From positions 1-42,632 of the IMG/VR virus record IMGVR_UViG_3300047388_000050: 42,632 nucleotides of DNA. One strand, 5' to 3'. Both the position numbers and the translations under genes were made by a program. This document shows, one piece after another, positions 37,567 through 42,632 of the stretch (position 1 is its first letter; each line of letters starts with the position of its first letter). This stretch comes from a virus. Below the pieces are notes generated by a model, which made no database searches, was not told where the DNA came from, and saw nothing but the letters and a program-made list of their open reading frames with translations.

Positions 37567-37868
37567 TGGACGAACTGGGATCCCTGAGGCAGCAGGCAGC
37601 CGCACTGCGGGCCAAGTATGAGCGTGTGGGCAGGCCGCTTATGAAGCAGATCATCGACGCCGAGAGGCGGATCACGGACATCAAGCGTGAACGCGGGGAA
37701 CTGTTCTACGTGGACTACATGCGGTACCAAAGCAAGTGCGTGGAGGAATGCGAAGACCTCGATGATGCAAAGTCTTACGCGCGGGCACTCGAAGACATGG
37801 GCAACGGGTATGTGACCGGTATCCGCGGCCCCGGAGTTTGCCTTGAGGACCGTGAGTGGGATGAATAG
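37566..37868 (+). CDS. Coiled-coil hypothetical protein
   Basis: A 100-residue protein. Residues 1-65 form a charged coiled coil (LGSLRQQAAALRAKYERVGR, IIDAERRITDIKRERGELFY), then a helical tail (EDLDDAKSYARALEDMGNGY). Last gene before an intergenic promoter region. No family recognised. Confidence 0.67.
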   Translation: MDELGSLRQQAAALRAKYERVGRPLMKQIIDAERRITDIKRERGELFYVDYMRYQSKCVEECEDLDDAKSYARALEDMGNGYVTGIRGPGVCLEDREWDE

Positions 37869-37974
37869 TTAACCAGCCTCTTGCATAAAAAAATCTTGTC
37901 CTGTATCGTTTTGATTATTGAGTAGTGGCTTCCGGTGACGGGGGCCATTTTCTTTTGCCCGGAAGGCGGTCATC
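37869..37974 (+). promoter_or_regulatory. Promoter and SD-sequestering hairpin before 37975
   Basis: TTGCAT (37881-37886), 17 bases, TATCGT (37904-37909) form a candidate promoter in an AT-rich stretch. In the leader, CTTCCGG (37929-37935) pairs with CCGGAAG (37959-37965), and GGAAGG in the right arm is the ribosome site of the gene at 37975. In this fold the site is hidden, so translation may need the hairpin to open. Confidence 0.6.
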
Positions 37975-38253
37975 ATGACGGTCCAGGTTGCTGAAGCACC
38001 CGTTGATGACACTGCCCCGGTGTTGAACCATTCCACCCGCTGTGACCGTTGCGGCGCGAGAGCCTACGTCGTGGTCATACTTCGGCGCTCCCACCGGCTA
38101 CCTAGGGGCGGGGAACTACTCGCCTGCGCACACCACTGGCGCGAATGGGCGAAACACATCAAACCCGCCGCGCTCATAGACGAAACCGCGTCCCTCCAAG
38201 AACACATCAAAGACGACCACTGGGTTGAAGGAATGAGGGTAGGCCAAAAATGA
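37975..38253 (+). CDS. DUF7455-like protein
   Basis: A 92-residue protein: HSTRCDRCGARAYVVVIL, LACAHHWREWAKHI and the tail ASLQEHIKDDHW. This CDRCGARAYV plus CAHH pattern is typical of a family found in many actinobacteria and their phages; the CxxC and CxHH group probably binds zinc. Expressed from its own promoter behind a leader hairpin. ATGA overlap with the next gene. Confidence 0.78.
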   Translation: MTVQVAEAPVDDTAPVLNHSTRCDRCGARAYVVVILRRSHRLPRGGELLACAHHWREWAKHIKPAALIDETASLQEHIKDDHWVEGMRVGQK

Positions 38254-38423
38254 CACGCACATGCCCCGCCTGCGCCCGACCCGCCGGCGCCCTCTCAGCC
38301 AACCCGCACTGCACCTCGCCAACGTGCCGGTGGAACAAATGCTTCTGCGGCGCCACGTACGACCGGAACAACGGGCGCGGGTTCACGGAGCGACCCCCGA
38401 AGCATTACCCGATCCCGGCATGA
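38250..38423 (+). CDS. Cys-rich zinc-ribbon protein
   Basis: A 57-residue protein with six Cys: RTCPACARPAG, NPHCTSPTCRWNKCFCGATY. Two overlapping ribbons are possible. Coupled by ATGA on both sides. Function unknown. Confidence 0.68.
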   Translation: MTRTCPACARPAGALSANPHCTSPTCRWNKCFCGATYDRNNGRGFTERPPKHYPIPA

Positions 38424-38563
38424 GCGAGCAGTGGAACATCGTTGACACGGATACGAGCCGCATCATTGAAATCTGCTACTCGGCACGCAAGGCCCAAAAA
38501 GCCCAGCAGCAGTGGTGGTCGCTGTACTGCCACAATGGCGGGCCGCGCACAACGATCCGCTGA
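38420..38563 (+). CDS. Hypothetical 47-residue protein
   Basis: Short protein: EQWNIVDTDTSRIIEICYSARK and AQKAQQQWWSLYCHNGG. ATGA overlap upstream supports it. No family recognised. Confidence 0.6.
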   Translation: MSEQWNIVDTDTSRIIEICYSARKAQKAQQQWWSLYCHNGGPRTTIR

Positions 38564-38580
38564 CTGGTGGTGAGTGAGCG

Positions 38581-38763
38581 ATGAAATACCGTCACACGCC
38601 TAGTCCGCGTCAAGTGGCCGAGACTCACGATGCCGCCACGCTCGTGCTGCTAGCCGAGACGCTGGACCAGTCACTAGACAGCCTCCAACACGCAGAAGCC
38701 CGCCGCGCAGTCATGCGAGCCAGGGCACTACTACTCCACACCGTAGGCGAACTAAACCCATAA
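38581..38763 (+). CDS. Hypothetical helical protein
   Basis: A 60-residue protein, all helical (TLVLLAETLDQSLDSLQHAEA, RRAVMRARALLLHTVGELN). Starts 18 bases after the previous stop with GGTGGTGAGTGAG upstream. No family recognised. Confidence 0.62.
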   Translation: MKYRHTPSPRQVAETHDAATLVLLAETLDQSLDSLQHAEARRAVMRARALLLHTVGELNP

Positions 38764-38776
38764 GCAAGGACAATCC

Positions 38777-39007
38777 ATGAGCATCCAGCAAGTCGAGATC
38801 GTCAAACCAGATCTGACCACATCCGAAGCAATCTCTGAACTCATCGGCTCGCTGGCAGGCCTCGGACTCCGCATCTTCTTCATCTGGCTAGCGGTATCCG
38901 AATGGTTCCCGCAGCTCGGCCTAACGTACTGGCAGCTTGTTCTGCCGGTCTACGCGGTACGCATGCTGATCCTCCCCGAGCCGCACTTCAAGCGCCTCCG
39001 CAAATAG
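38777..39007 (+). CDS. Small membrane protein
   Basis: A 76-residue protein with an N-terminal soluble segment (1-22) and two hydrophobic helices at about 24-44 (GSLAGLGLRIFFIWLAVSEWF) and 48-66 (LTYWQLVLPVYAVRMLIL), then a basic end (HFKRLRK). AAGGA lies eight bases upstream. Could be an early membrane protein acting in exclusion or host takeover; no family known. Confidence 0.7.
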   Translation: MSIQQVEIVKPDLTTSEAISELIGSLAGLGLRIFFIWLAVSEWFPQLGLTYWQLVLPVYAVRMLILPEPHFKRLRK

Positions 39008-39429
39008 CCCTAACAAACTTGTCCTCGCTGGTGAAGCGTGGTGACGTACCCCATAGGGTTTCCACCAACGTCAAGCCCGTTAGCTGCTCATCTGATGGGC
39101 TGCCAGCGAGGGCAATCCTTACCCCAGTCACTTAGGTGGCTGGCCGCAGTGCTCCCCGTATGCCTCTGACATTGGGCGTTCCTCGGGGAGTGCTTGCACG
39201 GGTCCGTAACTGATGAGCGGACCCAACATCCGCCCTCCCCGCGCTTATCTAATACGATCGCGGGGCTCGGGCAGGGCTGAGAAAGTTTCACATCCACGGG
39301 ATGTGACCGGGGGCAGTACCCGGCAGCCCACTGACGGTGACAGCCCCCGAAGACAACGCGCCCTGAGCGCCCACAGCGGGCAGAGCCAGTAACCGTCCAA
39401 AACCAAACCCACTGAGCAAGGGGAAGAGC
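39008..39429 (+). other. Structured non-coding region of 422 bases
   Basis: No convincing gene on either strand. It holds a series of stems: CCTCGCTGG/CCAGCGAGG (39023-39031 with 39103-39111), CTCCCCG/CGGGGAG (39152-39158 with 39184-39190), GGGTCCG/CGGACCC (39200-39206 with 39218-39224), CCCCGCG/CGCGGGG (39237-39243 with 39259-39265), TCACATCC/GGATGTGA (39288-39295 with 39299-39306) and CGGGGGC/GCCCCCG (39308-39314 with 39343-39349). It may be one or more small RNAs, a long regulated leader, or an origin. Confidence 0.55.
39023..39111 (+). ncRNA. Candidate three-way-junction RNA
   Basis: A nine-pair closing stem, CCTCGCTGG with CCAGCGAGG, encloses two smaller hairpins: TGACGT (39042-39047) with ACGTCA (39068-39073), itself holding ACCC/GGGT, and AGCCC (39074-39078) with GGGCT (39097-39101). 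No known RNA family recognised and no T-run follows. Confidence 0.4.
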
Positions 39430-39663
39430 ATGAACCGTCGAGAGTACGACACCAGGGGCTGCGCGTTCACACGCATAGCCACCGACCCGGCATTGGACGC
39501 TGACGACCATCACGCCATCGACAAGCTGCTCAGCTCGGCACAAGGCCACCACGCCATCGCCATAGCCTTGCAGGATGCTGGCGTGAACGTGTCCACGAAG
39601 ACTGTTGAGCGTCACCGCCGCAACATCTGCACCTGCGAAAAGAGCCCCGCATGGGTGCTATAG
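39430..39663 (+). CDS. Small HTH-like protein
   Basis: A 77-residue protein: ATDPALDADDHHAIDKLLSSAQGHHAIA, IALQDAGVNVSTKTVERHRRNIC. The helix pair around HHAIAIALQDAGVNVSTKTVERH is a resolvase-type helix-turn-helix typical of small actinophage regulators, and it ends in CTC. It follows the structured region and overlaps the exonuclease gene by 13 bases. AAGGGGAAG lies shortly before the ATG. Confidence 0.7.
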   Translation: MNRREYDTRGCAFTRIATDPALDADDHHAIDKLLSSAQGHHAIAIALQDAGVNVSTKTVERHRRNICTCEKSPAWVL

Positions 39664-40451
39664 CGAAGAAGCTTTCACCGAGGATCGCCCCGAAGGCGCG
39701 TGAGTCGGTTCGTATCCTGACATTGGATATTGAGAACGCCCCGAACCTCGCGCACGTCTGGTCGTTGTTCAACCAGAACGTGTCCCTCGCGCAGTTGCAG
39801 GAAACCGCGACAGTCATCAGCGTGGCCGCGAAATGGTACGGCGACAAGGATGTCCTGTTCTACAGCGACCATCACGACGGCCACGCAGCCATGATCACCG
39901 CGATCCACGCGCTCGTCTCAGAGGCCGATCTCATCGTGGGTTACAACTCCGCTGGTTTCGACATGAAGCACCTCAACCGTGAATTCATCCTCGCTGGCCT
40001 CAACCCACCAGCACCGTACAAGAACGTTGACCTGCTCCTGACTGTCCGGAAACAGTTCAAGTTCGCGTCAGGCAAGCTCGACCATGTTACTCAGCAACTC
40101 GGGCTAGGCAAAAAGGCGAGCCATGAGGGTCACGAACTGTGGGTCAAATGCATGGCCGGTGACAACGCTGCGTGGGACCGGATGCGCAAATACAACATCC
40201 AAGACGTAGTACTCACCGAAAAACTCTACGACCGGTTGCGTGCCTGGATCCCGAACCACCCGCACCTATCCATGTTCACCGGCAACGAATGGGGTTGCCC
40301 CGTCTGCGGCAACTCCGACCTATCCAAATACCGGGCTGGCACATCACGCGCCAACGTCCAGCAATACCGCATGTACCAATGCCCATGCGGCCACTGGGTA
40401 CGCGGCACCAAGAAACTCCAAGACGCCACACAAACCAGATCAGCCCGCTAA
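39651..40451 (+). CDS. DnaQ-like 3'-5' exonuclease (DEDD) with zinc ribbon
   Basis: A 266-residue protein of the RNase H-like exonuclease superfamily. Motif I is ILTLDIENAP (D26, E28), motif II is LIVGYNSAGFDMKHLNREF, and motif III is YNIQDVVLTEKLYDRL (Tyr and Asp). This is the PolB-type proofreading domain in stand-alone form. The C-terminal 50 residues (WGCPVCGNSDLSKYR, YQCPCGHWVR) form a zinc ribbon. It could process DNA ends, edit replication errors, or degrade host DNA. ATG 39651. Confidence 0.85.
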   Translation: MGAIAKKLSPRIAPKARESVRILTLDIENAPNLAHVWSLFNQNVSLAQLQETATVISVAAKWYGDKDVLFYSDHHDGHAAMITAIHALVSEADLIVGYNSAGFDMKHLNREFILAGLNPPAPYKNVDLLLTVRKQFKFASGKLDHVTQQLGLGKKASHEGHELWVKCMAGDNAAWDRMRKYNIQDVVLTEKLYDRLRAWIPNHPHLSMFTGNEWGCPVCGNSDLSKYRAGTSRANVQQYRMYQCPCGHWVRGTKKLQDATQTRSAR

Positions 40452-40469
40452 CAAGGAATTGAGCAGACC

Positions 40470-40835
40470 TTGAGAATTTACATCGCTGGACCCATGACGG
40501 GCCTACCTGAGTACAACTTCCCGGCGTTCGACAAGGCCGCGGAGATCCTGACCAGTCACGGGCATGTGGTATTCAACCCTGCCGCGAATGACCGTGACAA
40601 CGGGTTCGACGCAACAGGCTTGGCTGGGCATGAGGCCGAACGGCTGGGATTCAGCCTCCGTCGTGCGCTCAAGCAGGACTTGTCCTGGATCTGCGACCAC
40701 GCCGAAGCGCTCGTGCTGCTCGAAGGCTGGGAGCGGTCCAAGGGTGTCCGGGCCGAGATGGCGTTGGCTGAGGCGCTTGGAATACCAAAGTACGAACTGG
40801 AACGCCTCCCGACTGACGTGCTGGTGACAGCATGA
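40470..40835 (+). CDS. DUF4406 / nucleoside deoxyribosyltransferase-like protein
   Basis: A 121-residue protein. RIYIAGPMTGLPEYNFPAFD at the start is the glycine-proline-methionine loop of the DUF4406/2-deoxyribosyltransferase fold; DLSWICDHAEALVLLEGWERSKGVRAEM gives the second conserved stretch, with E and S/R residues at the base-binding site. Could salvage or modify nucleotides for phage DNA. TTG start with AAGGAATTGAG upstream. ATGA overlap with the next gene. Confidence 0.82.
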   Translation: MRIYIAGPMTGLPEYNFPAFDKAAEILTSHGHVVFNPAANDRDNGFDATGLAGHEAERLGFSLRRALKQDLSWICDHAEALVLLEGWERSKGVRAEMALAEALGIPKYELERLPTDVLVTA

Positions 40836-41161
40836 CCGAGGTTCGCTCCGTCAGCAGCACCGGGGCCGAGAAAGGCACGAAGCCCGAACGGTTCGACCTT
40901 CTCCCACAGGAAGCCCTAGCCGCTGTTGCACGCCACTACGGTGCTGGTGCGCTCAAGTACTCTGCCCACAACTGGCGCAAAGGGTACGAGTGGTCAAAGT
41001 CGTTTGCAGCCCTTCAACGCCACGCCAACGCCTTCTGGTCAGGTGAGGACATTGACGAAGAGACCGGCTCGCCACACATGGCAGCAGTCGCCTTCCACGC
41101 CCTCGCGCTACTCACGTTCATGGACGAACAACCATCGTTCGATGACCGCTACAAGGCGTAG
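40832..41161 (+). CDS. dATP/dGTP diphosphohydrolase-like protein (DUF5664-like)
   Basis: A 109-residue protein: GTKPERFDLLPQEALAAVARHY, GALKYSAHNWRKGYEWSKSFAALQRHANAFW, GEDIDEETGSPHMAAVAFHALALL. Conserved His, Asp and Glu helices resemble the all-alpha NTP pyrophosphohydrolase (MazG/dUTPase-2-like) group called dATP/dGTP diphosphohydrolase N-terminal. Probably shapes the dNTP pool together with the gene before it. Substrate is unproven. Confidence 0.75.
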   Translation: MTEVRSVSSTGAEKGTKPERFDLLPQEALAAVARHYGAGALKYSAHNWRKGYEWSKSFAALQRHANAFWSGEDIDEETGSPHMAAVAFHALALLTFMDEQPSFDDRYKA

Positions 41162-41343
41162 ATTCACGCTGCTCTACCACCGCCCAAGACGCTGGATCCG
41201 CACATGGGGTTATAACCTTCGCCGGTCCTGAACAGTATTGGTTATTTGACAAACGCGCCTGGTCACGGAGGCGCAACAAGTATCCGGAGCAGAGCGGCGC
41301 ACGCGTGTTCGCCGGACAACCGATCTGACGTGGGAGGCTGACC
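41162..41343 (+). promoter_or_regulatory. Intergenic control region before 41344
   Basis: 181 bases without a gene. Seen: the perfect palindrome GGTTATAACC (41208-41217) with -10-like TATAAC inside, a -35-like TTGACA (41246-41251) without a matching -10 box, and TCCGG/CCGGA arms at about 41283-41324 enclosing CGGCG/CGCCG. A promoter with a structured leader is likely, but the start cannot be fixed. Confidence 0.45.
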
Positions 41344-41574
41344 ATGACCGCAATGTATGGATCTCCCCGCCTCACTAGCGGATCAAGCGGAGCCTGCGGG
41401 TGTTGTGGTGCGTGGCGTGGCAAGGAACAGATCAAGCGCCGCGAAGAACGCCAATGGCTCAATGACTGGGCCGACGAACTTGCTGGCTGCATCTGCATGC
41501 AGGCTTGGTCTAGCGTCACTGGCCGCACATGCCCTGTCCATGGCTACAGCGCACCAATGGCAGTCACGTGTTAG
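41344..41574 (+). CDS. Cys-rich hypothetical protein
   Basis: A 76-residue protein with Cys pairs: GACGCCGAWRG, LAGCICMQAW, GRTCPVHGYS. The spacing CGCC...CIC...CPVH suggests a zinc-binding fold. A helix (EQIKRREERQWLNDWADEL) lies in between. GGGAGG lies nine bases before the ATG. Function unknown. Confidence 0.7.
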   Translation: MTAMYGSPRLTSGSSGACGCCGAWRGKEQIKRREERQWLNDWADELAGCICMQAWSSVTGRTCPVHGYSAPMAVTC

Positions 41575-42026
41575 CCGGTCAGGTTGGCCTCAGGCAGCAC
41601 GCGACGGATTGGATCGGTGAAGGCATCGAGTGGGCGACTGACAGTGTCACTCACCATGTGGTCATCCACCTCGGCTACGGGTACTGCGTCAGTGCCGAAC
41701 GCCCACGAGTACGGCTAAGGAAGATCACCGACTACCCCAACCTCGTTAACTCCGACTTCACCCTCACCGACGAGCAACGCCAATACATCGTCACCGCAGC
41801 ATTAGCGCTCATCGGCAGGCCCTACAACACCGCCGTACTCATCATCCTCGGCCTACACAAGGTCACAGGCTGGCTCAACCGACGCCCCAACGTCGACTGC
41901 TCAGACCTATGCAACCGGGCACTCAACGCAGGCGGCATCCACCTCTTCACCCAAGACACCACACTCGTCACACCCGCAGACTTCCAACGAGCGTTAGAAC
42001 AGCAAGAACAGGTGAGCCATGCGTGA
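41568..42026 (+). CDS. Permuted NlpC/P60-like (papain-like) hydrolase
   Basis: A 152-residue protein with a circularly permuted papain-like pattern: the His comes first in THHVVIHLGYGYCVSAE, and the candidate Cys late in RRPNVDCSDLCNRALNAGG. This order is that of YiiX/LRAT-like permuted NlpC/P60 enzymes, which act on peptides, amides or lipids. A hydrophobic helix lies at about 90-105 (AALALIGRPYNTAVLIILGL). GTG 41568 is chosen because an upstream ATG at 41529 would overlap the previous gene strongly. Early position argues against a role in virion release. Confidence 0.72.
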   Translation: MLAGQVGLRQHATDWIGEGIEWATDSVTHHVVIHLGYGYCVSAERPRVRLRKITDYPNLVNSDFTLTDEQRQYIVTAALALIGRPYNTAVLIILGLHKVTGWLNRRPNVDCSDLCNRALNAGGIHLFTQDTTLVTPADFQRALEQQEQVSHA

Positions 42027-42171
42027 CATGCAGGACGCAATTAACGCACTCCTGATCAAGTGCGATGCCCTAGAGCGCGGCTTCATCTACGGGGAATATC
42101 TAGACTCCATAGCCAAGGACATGGCACGCGCTACGCCATCCACTCGCGAGTTCAAGTGGGCTTGTGCCTAG
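42019..42171 (+). CDS. Hypothetical 50-residue protein
   Basis: Short helical protein: RDMQDAINALLIKCDALERG, YGEYLDSIAKDMARATPST. It starts eight bases before the end of the hydrolase gene, with GGTGAG upstream, and overlaps the HNH gene by eight bases. Function unknown. Confidence 0.6.
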   Translation: MRDMQDAINALLIKCDALERGFIYGEYLDSIAKDMARATPSTREFKWACA

Positions 42172-42520
42172 CCGTATCTGCTCTGTTGCTGGTTGTCCCA
42201 CCATCCACGACGGGCCAGGGTCACGCTGCCCCACCCACGCCAAGACAGCACGCCAAGACCACTGGGCAAACACAAGAGCATACAACACCAAAGACCACCG
42301 CATCAGGTTCAGGCTAGGCGTACTAGACCGTGACCCCATCTGCGTACTATGCCACCTCAAGCCCAGTGTGGTAGCCGACCACTACCCACACTCAAGGCAA
42401 GACCTCATCGCACTCAACATGGACCCCAACAACCCACAGTATGGCCGTGGCCTATGCACACAGTGCGACAAGACACAGACAGCACAGAGGCAAGCAGGCG
42501 GCTGGAACCAACGCGACTAA
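42164..42520 (+). CDS. HNH endonuclease (terminase-associated)
   Basis: A 118-residue HNH nuclease. N-terminal Cys/His (RICSVAGCPTIHDGPGSRCPTH) forms a zinc knuckle; DPICVLCHLKPSVVADHYPHS gives CxxC and the DH pair; GRGLCTQCDKTQTA closes the fold. On the circular map it lies just before the small terminase; HNH proteins in this place are needed with the terminase for cos cleavage in HK97-type phages. GTG start. Confidence 0.88.
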   Translation: MPSRICSVAGCPTIHDGPGSRCPTHAKTARQDHWANTRAYNTKDHRIRFRLGVLDRDPICVLCHLKPSVVADHYPHSRQDLIALNMDPNNPQYGRGLCTQCDKTQTAQRQAGGWNQRD

Positions 42521-42632
42521 CACACACTCACCTGTGGATAACCTGTGGATAACTCAGGATACGAAATCTCTTATTTCCAGACCCCATGTTGGGACAGGGG
42601 GGAGGCCCCCTCAACACCCACCCAACGGGACG
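42521..42632. other. Right terminal region, probable cos-proximal sequence
   Basis: 112 non-coding bases. They contain the tandem DnaA-box-like repeat at 42533-42552, an AT-rich stretch (42560-42580) and AGGGGG/CCCCCT arms at 42596-42601 and 42606-42611. The window ends CCCACCCAACGGGACG. Position between HNH and terminase suggests the cos region, but the cut and overhang are unknown. Confidence 0.45.
42533..42552 (-). repeat. Two tandem perfect DnaA boxes (TTATCCACA)
   Basis: TGTGGATAA occurs at 42533-42541 and 42544-42552, 11 bases apart; the complement of each is the DnaA-box consensus TTATCCACA. They sit in a repeat of CCTGTGGATAA just before the AT-rich right end. Binding of host DnaA is expected from sequence, but its role here is not known. 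Confidence 0.75.

Noticed and set aside
39247-39257. T7-like promoter TCTAATACGAT
   Set aside because: Only the first eight bases match the T7 consensus, there is no phage RNA polymerase gene in the window, and the bases form the loop of a stem.
39260-39350. TPP or cobalamin riboswitch in the structured gap
   Set aside because: GGCTGAGA and a CACTG-like stretch recall those riboswitches, but the other conserved parts are missing and the downstream genes have no vitamin link.
39088-39615. A 175-codon minus-strand frame over the structured gap
   Set aside because: It runs antisense into the HTH gene, has no ribosome site and its translation is Cys/Ser/Arg-rich without order. The stems in this region better explain the sequence.

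Overview
The window reads as one compact, GC-rich genome of a temperate tailed phage with a long, non-contractile tail (siphovirus), probably infecting an actinobacterium. Grounds: GTG and TTG starts are common; genes overlap by ATGA or GTGA almost throughout; the small proteins (DUF6221-like, DUF7455-like, a YqaJ-type exonuclease beside a conserved partner, an HNH gene next to terminase) resemble those of Arthrobacter, Gordonia and Microbacterium phages; and several promoters look leaderless. A Micrococcaceae host such as Arthrobacter is a guess. The window opens just before the small terminase gene and closes just after an HNH nuclease gene, so it is probably the whole linear genome with the ends at or near cos. 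The cleavage site itself cannot be placed from sequence alone.

Left arm, 0.1-21.8 kb, plus strand: terminase small and large subunits, portal, MuF-like protein, scaffold, major capsid protein, four head-tail connector/terminator genes, tail tube, tail assembly chaperones joined by a -1 frameshift (A AAA AAA at 10315-10321), a 991-residue tape measure, tail-tip proteins, a fibre with an SGNH/sialate-O-acetylesterase-type domain, more minor tail proteins, and a lysis cassette (two membrane proteins around a Cys/His amidase-like endolysin). Two small minus-strand genes, 10745-10933 (membrane protein) and 17713-17871 (zinc-finger-like), each with a -10 box 6-7 nt from the ATG, sit inside this late operon like morons. 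A conserved tail-hub gene appears split into two reading frames (15173-15613 and 17965-18813) by the fibre module between them.

Middle, 21.8-25.4 kb, lysogeny: an HNH gene with a hairpin leader, a convergent tyrosine integrase, an attP that matches the 3' end of a tRNA and is flanked by repeated CGTCAGCA arm-type sites, an ImmA-like protein whose HExxH motif reads HAKVH, an HTH repressor, and a divergent control region with regularly spaced AGTACT sites and a leaderless Cro-side promoter.

Right arm, 25.1-42.5 kb, plus strand, early: a Cro-like and an excisionase-like protein, many small genes, a recombination set (YqaJ-type exonuclease, conserved partner, SSB), a short C5-methyltransferase-like protein, replication genes (one with a (CGACC)9 tract), a RusA resolvase, a long run of small hypothetical and zinc-ribbon proteins, an apparent SD-sequestering hairpin at 37.93 kb, a 420-base structured non-coding stretch at 39.0-39.4 kb, a DEDD exonuclease, two nucleotide-metabolism proteins, a permuted NlpC/P60-like hydrolase and the terminal HNH nuclease. 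Two perfect tandem DnaA-box consensus sequences lie 80-100 bases from the right end.
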